A stretch of 26,747 nucleotides of DNA from Proteiniphilum sp. UBA5267 (GCA_002411515.1 DHTF01000029.1:14138-40884), one strand, 5' to 3'. Numbered from the stretch's first letter, positions 7,186 to 17,026 are shown. The notes: generated by a model not told the origin, from the sequence alone. Made by a program: numbers and translations.

Positions 7186-7626
7186 ATGTTACATACAATC
7201 ATCTTTGATGAACACAACAAACCTGATGAACAGGAAAAACAGCAGCTGGTTGACTTTCTGCATGACCAGCTGGAGCAGTATGGAGATCCCAAGCAACAAA
7301 TAAGGAGAGCAATCGATTACGCCCTGAGGGAGTTTGATTCCTACGGTGGCTTTGTCATGATACTGAAGCAGGAACAGAAAACCCGGGCTGCGGTGGTAAT
7401 CAACCGCACCGGCATGGATGGCTATATCCCGGAGAACATACTGGTGTACATTGCGGTGGATCGTAACAGTCGTGGTGAAGGACTTGGCAGGGAGCTGATG
7501 ACACAGGCCATCGCACATGCCACAGGGGATATCGCGCTCCATGTTGAGGCGAACAATCCGGCAAAGATACTTTACGAGAAACTTGGATTTACCAATCCTT
7601 ATCTGGAGATGCGGTTAAAGAAATAA
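7186..7626 (+). CDS. GNAT family N-acetyltransferase
   Basis: A 146-residue acetyltransferase of the GNAT fold. The acetyl-CoA pyrophosphate-binding motif is VDRNSRGEGLGRELM (R/Q-x-x-G-x-G/A form), and strand 5 with the C-terminal NNPAKILYEKLGF follows as usual. The substrate is not predictable from sequence. The frame opens at a TTG at 7108, but the extra 26 residues are unlike GNAT proteins; ATG 7186 gives a standard start, MLHTIIFDEHN. The racemase-like gene begins 2 nt after the stop, so the two are translationally linked and may act on the same small molecule. Confidence 0.85.
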   Translation: MLHTIIFDEHNKPDEQEKQQLVDFLHDQLEQYGDPKQQIRRAIDYALREFDSYGGFVMILKQEQKTRAAVVINRTGMDGYIPENILVYIAVDRNSRGEGLGRELMTQAIAHATGDIALHVEANNPAKILYEKLGFTNPYLEMRLKK

Positions 7627-7628
7627 TT

Positions 7629-8726
7629 ATGGCAGAATTGATTATATACACGGAGAAGATAAAAAGCAACATCCGGTATTTAAGCGATTATTTTAAACGG
7701 TGCAATATCCTCTGGAGCCTGATTACCAAGGTGTTTTCGGGCGACAAGAAGTTTATGGAAATGATATTGTGCGACGATGTTATAGATCATATCAACTCGG
7801 TGGGCGATTCACACTTATATAGTCTGAAGAACCTGAAAGCGTTGAAACCTGATATGCGCACAATCTATATCAGACCTCCGGTAGAGATATTTGCAGAGGA
7901 TGTAATTAGATATGCCGATATCTCTCTCAATACATCATACAGAACCATCAAGACGTTGAATGCCGCTGCAAAAAAAGCGGGTAAGATACATCAGGTGATC
8001 ATCATGATTGAGCTGGGTGAAATGCGTGAGGGGGTGAACCGGCAGGATGTACTGGCTTTTTACCAAAAGGTAATGGATCTCTCACATATCGATGTGATTG
8101 GCATCGGATCCAACCTGGGATGCATGTACGGAATAGAACCTACGTACGAGAAGCTGTTGGAGCTGTCAAAATTCAAAGAACTGATCCATGAGAAATTCAA
8201 TAAGACATTAAAATTAGTCTCTGGAGGATCATCCATTACACTTCCTTTGATAGAGCAGGGGAAATTACCCGAAGATATCAATCATTTTAGAATAGGGGAG
8301 GCTGCATTCTTTGGGGTGAGTCCTTTGTACAACGAGCGGTTTAAGGAGCTGCATACCGGTACTTTCGAATTTGAAGCCAATATCATTGAGTTGAAAGAGA
8401 AGAAAATCATACCCGAAGGAGTGCTCACCGATGCCAATATCGGACATACTGCCGATTTTGATGTATCGAATATGGATGAGACGACGGTAAAAGGAATTCT
8501 CGACTTTGGCATGCTCGATGTGGACTATGAGAATATTGTTGCCTTAGATAAAGATATCAGTTTTGTGGGGATCACTTCCGATATGATGGTGGTGGATTTA
8601 GGTTCCAACAAAAACAATGAAGGGATGAACAAATACAAGATAGGAGACCGAATCCGCTTTAAACCCAATTATATGGCCGTGGCTCGTCTGTTTAATTCCA
8701 AATTCATAGACAAACGTTTTGTCTGA
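7629..8726 (+). CDS. PLP-dependent amino-acid racemase, ornithine/alanine racemase-like
   Basis: A 365-residue fold-type III PLP enzyme (alanine racemase N-terminal domain, PF01168). The PLP lysine is K34 in LWSLITKVFSGDKKF. The rest follows the barrel of this class: IYIRPP, MIELGEMREGV, IGIGSNLGCMYG, LVSGGSSITLPL and FRIGEAAFFG. The C-terminal part, with ILDFGMLDVD and FVGITSDMMVVDLG, resembles ornithine racemase (Orr) and YhfX-like proteins rather than housekeeping Alr, which has a larger beta domain. It is likely to interconvert an L- and a D-amino acid; which one is unknown. It follows the GNAT gene by 2 nt and is followed by a hairpin. Confidence 0.82.
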   Translation: MAELIIYTEKIKSNIRYLSDYFKRCNILWSLITKVFSGDKKFMEMILCDDVIDHINSVGDSHLYSLKNLKALKPDMRTIYIRPPVEIFAEDVIRYADISLNTSYRTIKTLNAAAKKAGKIHQVIIMIELGEMREGVNRQDVLAFYQKVMDLSHIDVIGIGSNLGCMYGIEPTYEKLLELSKFKELIHEKFNKTLKLVSGGSSITLPLIEQGKLPEDINHFRIGEAAFFGVSPLYNERFKELHTGTFEFEANIIELKEKKIIPEGVLTDANIGHTADFDVSNMDETTVKGILDFGMLDVDYENIVALDKDISFVGITSDMMVVDLGSNKNNEGMNKYKIGDRIRFKPNYMAVARLFNSKFIDKRFV

Positions 8727-8763
8727 ATTTGAATAAGTGACAAGGAAAACACACATTTGCACA

Positions 8764-8791
8764 AATCACCCTGGTTTTAGTCTGGGTGATT
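8764..8791. terminator. Hairpin between convergent genes (weak terminator)
   Basis: AATCACCC (8764-8771) and GGGTGATT (8784-8791) form a perfect 8-bp stem with a 12-nt loop in the 151-bp gap between the racemase gene and the convergent DUF4260 gene. Neither side has a proper T-tract, so termination strength is doubtful. Confidence 0.45.
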
Positions 8792-8877
8792 ATTGTGGGT
8801 TATTGGGAAAAACAAGACAAGTTTATTGCTAGCAGGGAGAAGTATAATTACAGGGTCTTGTTCTGACTCCGTGATTT

Positions 8878-9240
8878 TCACCCGTTATTCTCTTTGCCGA
8901 TTCTTCCCAGGTGGGTGTTGCCGAAGCTGTCATCATATTTCAACCCGTAACCCAGTACCCTGTCGAGCGAGCTGTGTGCGAAGAGGATGATGGCTGCCAG
9001 CTGCCAGTAGACACCACCCAGGGTAAGCCCGTAGAGGGCGACGACCGTTGCCACGAAACGGTGATGAACCAGGTTGTAGGTGATTGCTCCCAGTCTGGGA
9101 TTGACGGCATAGCCGATCATTCCGATATCGGGGGCGAACAGCAACAGCGGGAACCACCACCAGGCCAGCTCCAGCCGGGTGAAGAAGAAGAGACTCAAAA
9201 GAAATATACCCAGTTCTTCAGTTTTTAACGATGTTTTCAT
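8878..9240 (-). CDS. DUF4260 family membrane protein
   Basis: A 120-residue protein with about three to four hydrophobic segments. DUF4260 (PF14079) traits are visible: LLLFAPDIGMIGYAVNPRLGAITYNLVHH and, near the C-terminus, LAHIG-like FAHSSLDRVLGYGLKYDDSF...THLGRIG. The function of the family is unknown. Its ATG overlaps the stop of the MFS gene in an ATGA arrangement, indicating translational coupling with that transporter. Confidence 0.85.
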   Translation of the reverse strand: MKTSLKTEELGIFLLSLFFFTRLELAWWWFPLLLFAPDIGMIGYAVNPRLGAITYNLVHHRFVATVVALYGLTLGGVYWQLAAIILFAHSSLDRVLGYGLKYDDSFGNTHLGRIGKENNG

Positions 9241-10502
9241 ATGGATGCGAATTGATTGATTTTTTCTTTCCCGGCCACGTGTCGCTTCAACCCTATGATC
9301 ACGATGGCGTTGATCAGTAGCAACGCGGCAATTAGCGCGAACACCATCGATCCCATGCTCCCGTAGAGCGATCTTCCTATGAACATCAGGCTGCTGGCTA
9401 CAGCTAGCACACCGTAGTATATTCCCTGGAAGAGGCCTTTGTACTTCACGGGAGAGCTTCTGTAAACGGTATAGAGGAAAATAGGTGCAAGCAGTGACTC
9501 TGCAACGAGCAGTAAGGAGTAGGCTGGATAAATGATGAATTTTTCTCCGATGAACTCCTTCAACGGCGTGAAGCCGACAAAGGCCAGATAACCGACGATG
9601 GCGAATGCCAAACCGAGAAGCATTAGCTGAAAGATCCTGCTCCAGTGCATCGATTTAGTGCGCATGACCCATCCAAAAAACAGGAGCATGAGGAGCGGTA
9701 GGAGATGCCTTTCCATCGGAGTTAGCATGGAGGACAACTCCGAGCTCCACCCCGTAAAATCTTTTAGAGCCAATACCAGTGTGCTATATCTGATTTCCAA
9801 TGAAAAATTTATCATCAGTGCCGTGATCAGAACAGACAAAAGAATGACCCTGTGTTGTTTTTTCATGGAAACGGAGGGCTGGTTGGCTTGTTGTGCTGCT
9901 TCCGGTTCGGGTAGGCGGTACGTGCGGGTGAACTGCATGAAAAGAAGCAATGCTACCAGACCGCAGGCAGCGGCCAGCAGGAATATGGAAGTGGAGCCCC
10001 ATCGTGCTTTCAGAAAACTTGTGCTCAAGAGTGCCAGTAACCCTCCCAGTTCGACCACGAAAGTATAGAGGATAAATCCGGAGAGTCCGCGTATCTCGTT
10101 GTCTTTCTCCTTGTAGAGGTTACCCAGCAGCACCACCAAATTGGGTAGTGTAAGTCCGACGCCCGCACCCATCAGCACGAATGCGGTGATCACTAGGAAT
10201 CTTACTTCCGACAGGAAGGGAACCACCAGGTACATGGCAGTCAGGAGTACAAATCCGGTAATCACAACTTTGTTTCGGTTGCGCTTATCACCCAGTAGTC
10301 CTGCAAAAAAAGTGGTGACTATCAACGTACCCATGAAAAAGCTGTAATAGAGACCGATATTTTTCACCCCGGGTTGCACTTGGTACATTAGAAAGCTCTG
10401 CAGGATTGATAACACCAGGTAGAAGGCCATTCTTTCAAATAACCTTGCCAAGAGCAATAAACCAATGCTCCTTTGCGCTGTTTTGTTCAGTCTGTTTTTC
10501 AT
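9237..10502 (-). CDS. MFS transporter, POT/PTR-like
   Basis: A 421-residue protein with about 12 hydrophobic helices. The first helix holds LLARLFERMAFY, which resembles the ExxER(F/M)xY signature of proton-dependent oligopeptide transporters. The loop GLLGDKRNRNK is the MFS loop 2-3 motif in POT style. A central basic linker (about 200-220) separates two six-helix halves. It is shorter than typical POT proteins (about 450-500 residues) and may be a divergent member. Substrate unknown; peptides or related compounds are possible. It lies 94 nt behind the giant exported-protein gene and overlaps DUF4260 by 4 nt. Confidence 0.78.
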   Translation of the reverse strand: MKNRLNKTAQRSIGLLLLARLFERMAFYLVLSILQSFLMYQVQPGVKNIGLYYSFFMGTLIVTTFFAGLLGDKRNRNKVVITGFVLLTAMYLVVPFLSEVRFLVITAFVLMGAGVGLTLPNLVVLLGNLYKEKDNEIRGLSGFILYTFVVELGGLLALLSTSFLKARWGSTSIFLLAAACGLVALLLFMQFTRTYRLPEPEAAQQANQPSVSMKKQHRVILLSVLITALMINFSLEIRYSTLVLALKDFTGWSSELSSMLTPMERHLLPLLMLLFFGWVMRTKSMHWSRIFQLMLLGLAFAIVGYLAFVGFTPLKEFIGEKFIIYPAYSLLLVAESLLAPIFLYTVYRSSPVKYKGLFQGIYYGVLAVASSLMFIGRSLYGSMGSMVFALIAALLLINAIVIIGLKRHVAGKEKINQFASI

Positions 10503-10596
10503 TGCTTTTTATTTTTCTACCGATGCACGGAGATCCTTGTTGAAATACTGCTGCGCTGTTCCCGGCAGTGAGGCTACCTGCAGCTTGAATTCAGCT

Positions 10597-13500
10597 TTAG
10601 AGAATCATCAGCGACTCCATGAAGTTGCGCAGGTCGAAAGTTACCTCCATCAGACTCTTTCCGCCGGTGAGCTCCCTTATTTCCCTGTCTGCCGACATGG
10701 GATCGGTCCGTCCACTGCCCATCCGGTCCATTACCGAGTACACTTTTTCCCAATACTCCTTGTGCTTCTGCCAGGCCTCGTGTGAAGCAGTACCGCTCTG
10801 TGGTTTCTTGCTCTCCAGCAGAGGGTTCATCTTGGTGCGATAATCCTTGGCCGTGCCACGTGCGATCTCCACGTACTTCTCCACCCGCTGGAACTCAGCC
10901 TCTCCTCTCAGGTGGGTGGCTTTGAAGTAGGTCACATCGGCTGTCTGACCTGCCCATGCCTTGTTGGCGTGCAGGATGCCATTCTTCTGCAGCACGCTAA
11001 GGTCGCGGTAGGCATCGCCCAGCTTTGCATGGGTGACGTTCTCCCACGAATGGGTGGGACTCTGTCCTGTTTCGGCACGATAGGCTCGCTCCCACGCCTC
11101 CTGTGCCTCTGCATGCCATGCCACCACGGAGGTGGGTTCGCCGTTCTTCATCGGTGAGACGGGTCTGCCGTCGGCTCCGATCTTCGCTTTGATGCCGATA
11201 TCGTAGTCCATGTTGACTGTTTTGGTGCCCAGCAGGTCCTCTGCCTGCACCATTTCTCCCCGGGCTTGCTTTTCACGTGCCCGCTGCAGTTCCGCCGGAT
11301 CGGGCCGATTGCGAATGGGCTCAAGCTCCTCCCTGCTCCAGCCGGCGGCAGCCATCTCCTCCTGAAACCGATTCTCCACCTTCTGGTGCACACGGTCCAT
11401 GGAGTTGCTGTAACGTTTGATCATCTCCAGGTTGGAGGGGTCCTTCTGTAGGGTCTTCATGATCATCTTGGCCTGTGGGGAACTGTGTATCTTTGCAGAA
11501 CGGTTGTCCAGCTCGGCAAGGATCTGCCGGATATCCTGCACGGGAGCACCCGCTTTGCGGGCCTGCTCCAGCTTCTCAAAAGTCGTCCGGTATGAGTTCA
11601 CCTTGATGCGACCATCCGATATCTGCTCCCTGTATACCGCTATCTCTTCGGCAGTGAGTGGCCTGTTGAAGTCATCGATATCTTTCGCAGCAGTTACTTT
11701 TTTACGGGGAGAAACGTCTGCATCGCCCTGAGTCGCTTTGGGTGCGTTGGGACCGTCAAGGGTGGTCAGCTCGCCATTTGGGCGGGCAAATTTAGTAGAG
11801 ATCTTGCCGGCACCATAAGCAATTGCTTGATCTCTGATGAATCCTATTGACGCCTCCCAGGCTGCACCCTGTAACCCTTCGGTGATGCCACCTCCCTTGT
11901 TCACTGCCTCTTCAAAACCCTTGAAGCCGTCCACTGCTATGCCGGTGGCGGTATTGTAAGCTCCAGCCACGTTGAGGAATGCACCACGTGGTCCCCCCTC
12001 GATGTAGCCGGTGACACCCTGATAGATGTTGTTCACATACTGCCCGCCGAAGAGGGAGAGACCCGTCATGGAGTAGTCGGCGGCTGTCTTCACCACCTCG
12101 GCTGTCTGCAGTCCCACGTTGGCCCATTCGGCCCGGTTCAGCTGCTTTTCGCCGGCGACAGTTTCATCTTCCATCATGGTGCGGTAGTAACCGCGTGCCA
12201 CATCGCTGGCCTCCTCTACGATCGATTGCACTTTTGCCTCATCCATGTCGCTCACCATCTCACCCCTGTATCGGGTATTGATGATGTTGCGCACTTGTTC
12301 TGCCTCCTTCTCCGGCAGTTTGTCGGCCATGTCATATGCCTTGCGGATGCTGCGACTCATGTTCTCCAATCGCCGCTGGTTGTCGGCGATGTGCTGGATG
12401 AAGCTGGTGCGGGCATACTCATCCCAGGGAGAGCGGTTGTGTACGATCTCTCCAGTCTCTATGGTGGCGATACGGTCTTTCTCAGCCTGGATGTCTGCTT
12501 GTGCTCCCAGAATACGCAGCTTCAGGGCATCACGTCGCTGTGGGTCTTTCTCCCGCGATAGCTCGTCCCGATCCTTGACCATGTTCTTCTCGATCACGGC
12601 CAGGTTGTTCTGGTGGAACTGGATGGTTTCAAGGTCGAGTTGTTTTCTTTCTGCAGCTGTTTTGTCCTCCTCCGGATGGAGACCTTGCAGAGCCGGCTCA
12701 GTAGAGGCGGATTCAACTTGTGGACGTGCGGGTGTTTCGGGTGTTGGGGCAGCTCCCTCCATCTCTGCATGGAAAGCCAGCAGCATCTCTGCCGGGAGGA
12801 AGACCGATTTGGGATCATGGTCATACTCCTCCCATCGCTCTTCCTCACTCCAGGCCACTGCCGTGCTGTAGAACGCTTCAGCAAGCCTGTTCTTTTGCTG
12901 TTCCGTGTTGAGCTGCTGCAGCCACATCTTCCAGTTTGTTTCCGATTCTTTCTGTATCAGCTCAGCGTAGCGTTCCTCCGAGATCTCATCGAAGAGGGGT
13001 ATCTCCGGATAATCGAACTTGCGATAACGGCTGATGATCTTTCCATTGCCGCCCTCACGCTTGACATTGTCGGGATTGACCAGCTCCATGCGGACAAAGG
13101 AGGCAGCAGGACCGTCGGAGACATTGGCTTCACCCACGATTTGCCAGTTACCCCCTTCTTCTGCCTGTACGTTGCAGTCAATACAAAGCTTGAGGGAGTA
13201 TAGGTGCGAGCCGACCGAATAGACGTAGAAGTATTCTGGGGTATAGACATCGCCCAGTCCTGCATCCTTCAGGGAAGAGTCGTAAGTCATGCCGATCCAG
13301 CAACCCTCGGTCGTAAACTTTTGCAACAGCGACTGCAGGTAATCCTTCTCTTTCCTGTAGCGTCCTTGTCGCTCGGCCATCAGCGAAAGACCGTCGGGGG
13401 GATTACCCAGTTCGTTCAGTTCCTTGACGATCTGTTCCAGCCGTTTTTGGCGTGATACCAGCAGTGTTCTGTAGCGCGAAGCCAGGTCGCGGTAGGCAAG

Positions 13501-14445
13501 TACTCCTTGCGGGTCTTCGAACTCTGCCGCGTAGCCGGCATTTGTCACCGCTTCCTCCAGCAGCTGAGCAGTCTGGGTGATCGCGCTGCGGTAGACGAGG
13601 AATTCACCCAGGAGGGGGTTGAACTTGTTCAGGTAATCGACCGCCTCGCTGAAGGGTGTCTGCCGCAGCGGTGCCCAGTATTTGAGGAAGTCCTCCTCCT
13701 CTTCGCTAGTCATGGGGCCGTAGACCAGCCGCATGCCCTCCATTGCTGCAGCCACCGCGCCATCCCATTGTGCCTGGGTAATCTCACGGATATCGAGGAA
13801 TGGAATTGGTTTAGCCGGAGGGATGGTTTCACCCTCTACCTCCAGTTCAGCCATGGCTCCAGCTGGTGTCGTAGCCCTTTTCCTGTCGCGCGACTCGACA
13901 CGGAGTGGTTTCTCCTTACCGGCAATCGACAGGCCGGCGAGAAACTCAATGGCCTCCTCTCGCAACTCCTTCTTCTTGTCGATCTTGTCGAAAACATAGA
14001 CCTGATACATCTTCTTGTCCACCACAGGGGTGAGGATAAAGCCGCGGTGGTCGAATGCAGGTGCCACATACGAAAGCATCCAGCAATTCTCCTGTCCCAG
14101 TGTATAATATTTGCTGGGTTGTTCCACATGGTCCACATAATCCTTCTTGTCATTCTGGATCTCGGTGAGTGATTCGTGGTATGTCTTTAGAAAAAATTTC
14201 CCGGGTACCAGTGTTGATTTAAGGCGGATACGCACGACATACTCGCGACGTCCGCCCGGCTCATAAGTGAATGTGAGGAAATCTTTGTTTGTGCCCTCCT
14301 CGCTGAAAGCCCAGTCGGGGGGTAAATGGTATTCAAATTTGTCGTAGGTGTAGGTCTGCTCTGTTGATAATCCGGTCTGCTGTGCATACAGAGTGATGCC
14401 GACGGTTGCTGTCAGGGTGAGCATCAATAAGAATAATCTCTTCAT
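10597..14445 (-). CDS. Giant exported multidomain protein of unknown function
   Basis: 1282 residues, not recognised as a whole. An N-terminal signal peptide (MKRLFLLMLTLTATVGITLYAQ) predicts export. Residues about 30-175 (YDKFEYHLPPDWAFSEE..., ...MYQVYVFDKI) look like a PsbP/DcrB/Mog1-type alpha/beta domain; this is a judgement by eye. A long mostly helical region follows, with charged coiled-coil stretches at about 330-375 and 595-665 around a Pro/Thr/Ala-rich linker (565-600). Residues about 785-880 form a Gly/Ala-rich, moderately hydrophobic segment reminiscent of pre-toxin or translocation regions in large secreted effectors. The last 210 residues look like a separate domain (GTKTVNMDYDIGIKAK, VVAWHAEAQEAWERAY, HANKAWAGQTADVTYFK). 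The frame opens at TTG 14478, but ATG 14445 gives the signal peptide directly. It may end prematurely (see finding). No immunity-like gene is adjacent. Confidence 0.75.
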   Translation of the reverse strand: MKRLFLLMLTLTATVGITLYAQQTGLSTEQTYTYDKFEYHLPPDWAFSEEGTNKDFLTFTYEPGGRREYVVRIRLKSTLVPGKFFLKTYHESLTEIQNDKKDYVDHVEQPSKYYTLGQENCWMLSYVAPAFDHRGFILTPVVDKKMYQVYVFDKIDKKKELREEAIEFLAGLSIAGKEKPLRVESRDRKRATTPAGAMAELEVEGETIPPAKPIPFLDIREITQAQWDGAVAAAMEGMRLVYGPMTSEEEEDFLKYWAPLRQTPFSEAVDYLNKFNPLLGEFLVYRSAITQTAQLLEEAVTNAGYAAEFEDPQGVLAYRDLASRYRTLLVSRQKRLEQIVKELNELGNPPDGLSLMAERQGRYRKEKDYLQSLLQKFTTEGCWIGMTYDSSLKDAGLGDVYTPEYFYVYSVGSHLYSLKLCIDCNVQAEEGGNWQIVGEANVSDGPAASFVRMELVNPDNVKREGGNGKIISRYRKFDYPEIPLFDEISEERYAELIQKESETNWKMWLQQLNTEQQKNRLAEAFYSTAVAWSEEERWEEYDHDPKSVFLPAEMLLAFHAEMEGAAPTPETPARPQVESASTEPALQGLHPEEDKTAAERKQLDLETIQFHQNNLAVIEKNMVKDRDELSREKDPQRRDALKLRILGAQADIQAEKDRIATIETGEIVHNRSPWDEYARTSFIQHIADNQRRLENMSRSIRKAYDMADKLPEKEAEQVRNIINTRYRGEMVSDMDEAKVQSIVEEASDVARGYYRTMMEDETVAGEKQLNRAEWANVGLQTAEVVKTAADYSMTGLSLFGGQYVNNIYQGVTGYIEGGPRGAFLNVAGAYNTATGIAVDGFKGFEEAVNKGGGITEGLQGAAWEASIGFIRDQAIAYGAGKISTKFARPNGELTTLDGPNAPKATQGDADVSPRKKVTAAKDIDDFNRPLTAEEIAVYREQISDGRIKVNSYRTTFEKLEQARKAGAPVQDIRQILAELDNRSAKIHSSPQAKMIMKTLQKDPSNLEMIKRYSNSMDRVHQKVENRFQEEMAAAGWSREELEPIRNRPDPAELQRAREKQARGEMVQAEDLLGTKTVNMDYDIGIKAKIGADGRPVSPMKNGEPTSVVAWHAEAQEAWERAYRAETGQSPTHSWENVTHAKLGDAYRDLSVLQKNGILHANKAWAGQTADVTYFKATHLRGEAEFQRVEKYVEIARGTAKDYRTKMNPLLESKKPQSGTASHEAWQKHKEYWEKVYSVMDRMGSGRTDPMSADREIRELTGGKSLMEVTFDLRNFMESLMIL

Positions 14446-14475
14446 GGCATAACATACTTTGGGGTGAATATGTTG

Positions 14476-14483
14476 CAATGATA
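14476..14483 (-). promoter_or_regulatory. Possible -7 element for the giant exported-protein gene
   Basis: TATCATTG on the minus strand differs from TAnnTTTG at one base, 30 nt before the ATG at 14445. The strong peroxiredoxin terminator lies just upstream, so a separate promoter is expected in this short gap. The match is imperfect and no -33 is seen. Confidence 0.3.
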
Positions 14484-14484
14484 A

Positions 14485-14530
14485 TCAAAAAAACAGAAGA
14501 TTAAAAGCATTTTGCTTTCAATCTTCTGTT
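14485..14530 (-). terminator. Rho-independent terminator of the peroxiredoxin gene
   Basis: AACAGAAGATT (14492-14502) pairs with AATCTTCTGTT (14520-14530), and the inner arms AAAGCA / TGCTTT continue the stem past one mismatch to a 3-nt loop. The total is about 17 bp. On the minus strand the stem runs directly into seven T. It separates the peroxiredoxin gene from the giant gene. Confidence 0.9.
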
Positions 14531-14613
14531 AATGTGATCAGGAAGAACCTGTTCTCTTGTTTGCTTACTCTCCCTCCTTGAAAAAATGAGTGAGATGTTC
14601 AAGGAAAGATGAA

Positions 14614-15246
14614 TTATTCTTCCGACAAGAAATCGGCGATGCCTTGCTGTGTGGCAGAAAGCCCTTTATCCCCTTTGTGCCAATCGGCAGGACATACCTC
14701 GCCATGCTCTTCGGTAAACTGCAGTGCATCAATCACACGCAGCGCTTCCTCCACGCTTCTTCCCAATGGCATGTCGTTTACCACCTGGTGGCGAACAATA
14801 CCCTCCTTGTCGATCAGAAACAAACCGCGGTATGCTTCGGGAGAACCTTGAAAAACGGGATTACCCGAATCATTGACTTTGTAATCACCGGCCAACACAT
14901 CGTATGCCATGGAGATGGTCAGTGTATGATCGGCCACGATGGGGTAGGTAACTCCCTGGATTCCTCCTTCATTTTTAGGAGTTTGTAACCACTTCCAGTG
15001 AGATACGGCAGAGTCGGTAGAAGCGGCCACCACCACTGTATCTCTCTCTTCAAACTGCTTCAGCTTCTGCTGAAAGGCATGCAGTTCCGTAGGGCAGACA
15101 AAGGTGAAGTCTGCAGGATAAAAGAAGAATACCACATATTTTTTTCCCAGATAATCATCGAGTGAAAAATTATCTACTATTTCATTGCCGTTCACAACGG
15201 CGGGAGCCCAAAAAGAAGGTGCTCTTTTTCCAACTAGTACTGACAT
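14614..15246 (-). CDS. ahpC: Typical 2-Cys peroxiredoxin (AhpC/Prx1 family)
   Basis: A 210-residue peroxiredoxin that reduces H2O2, organic hydroperoxides and peroxynitrite. The peroxidatic cysteine is C51 in FTFVCPTEL and the resolving cysteine is C185 in EVCPADW. A GGIQG variant of the GGLG motif is at about 94-98, and the chain ends without the YF motif, so it is probably a robust, overoxidation-resistant type. The upstream TTG-started extension (MHI) is discarded in favour of ATG 15246 (MSVLVGKRAPSF). No AhpF gene is adjacent; the reductant is unknown. It has its own promoter and a strong terminator. Confidence 0.95.
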   Translation of the reverse strand: MSVLVGKRAPSFWAPAVVNGNEIVDNFSLDDYLGKKYVVFFFYPADFTFVCPTELHAFQQKLKQFEERDTVVVAASTDSAVSHWKWLQTPKNEGGIQGVTYPIVADHTLTISMAYDVLAGDYKVNDSGNPVFQGSPEAYRGLFLIDKEGIVRHQVVNDMPLGRSVEEALRVIDALQFTEEHGEVCPADWHKGDKGLSATQQGIADFLSEE

Positions 15247-15283
15247 AATATGCAAATGTTTAATATAAAACTTAATATGATCT

Positions 15284-15291
15284 CAAAGATA
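15284..15291 (-). promoter_or_regulatory. -7 promoter element for the peroxiredoxin gene
   Basis: TATCTTTG on the minus strand matches TAnnTTTG, 37 nt before the ATG at 15246. No clear -33 TTG, which would fit activator dependence (OxyR controls ahpC in Bacteroides), though I see no OxyR site I would defend. Confidence 0.55.
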
Positions 15292-15442
15292 ATTGTTTTG
15301 AAAATGGAAAGGGAACGATAAGCTATACAATGATATATAGAAATATTTTATCGCTTGCCCCGCATGGACAGTCGTGGAGGGGTATACTCCTCAAAATAAT
15401 AAAATTAACATTCCTTTCAGCGCATTATCGGTAAAAAATACC

Positions 15443-15450
15443 TACTTTTG
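15443..15450 (+). promoter_or_regulatory. -7 promoter element and ribosome-binding site for guaB
   Basis: TACTTTTG matches TAnnTTTG, with a start predicted near 15454. A rare strong Shine-Dalgarno for this window, AAAGGAG, ends about 8 nt before ATG 15480. Confidence 0.6.
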
Positions 15451-15467
15451 CATGCAATAAAAAATAA

Positions 15468-16958
<1,491 letters not shown>

Positions 16959-16988
16959 TTCGTTCCCATCCGTATTGAATAGAATAGG

Positions 16989-17026
16989 CAACTGGCATCA
17001 CCTGATGATGCCAGTTGTTTTTTTTT
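16989..17026 (+). terminator. Rho-independent terminator of guaB
   Basis: CAACTGGCATCA (16989-17000) pairs perfectly with TGATGCCAGTTG (17006-17017) around a 5-nt loop, followed by nine T. Confidence 0.95.

Noticed and set aside
12245..14172. Several plus-strand frames of 100-220 codons antisense to the giant gene
   Set aside because: Shadows: the minus-strand frame is continuous for 1282 codons with a signal peptide and sensible composition.
10597..14445. Calling the giant protein a polymorphic toxin
   Set aside because: The pre-toxin-like segment is suggestive, but there is no adjacent small immunity gene and I cannot name the C-terminal domain.
15349..15358. TATCGCTTGC upstream of the peroxiredoxin gene as another OhrR site
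   Set aside because: Only the left arm and spacer match the gpx repeats; the right arm is absent and the site is about 60 bp upstream of the promoter.
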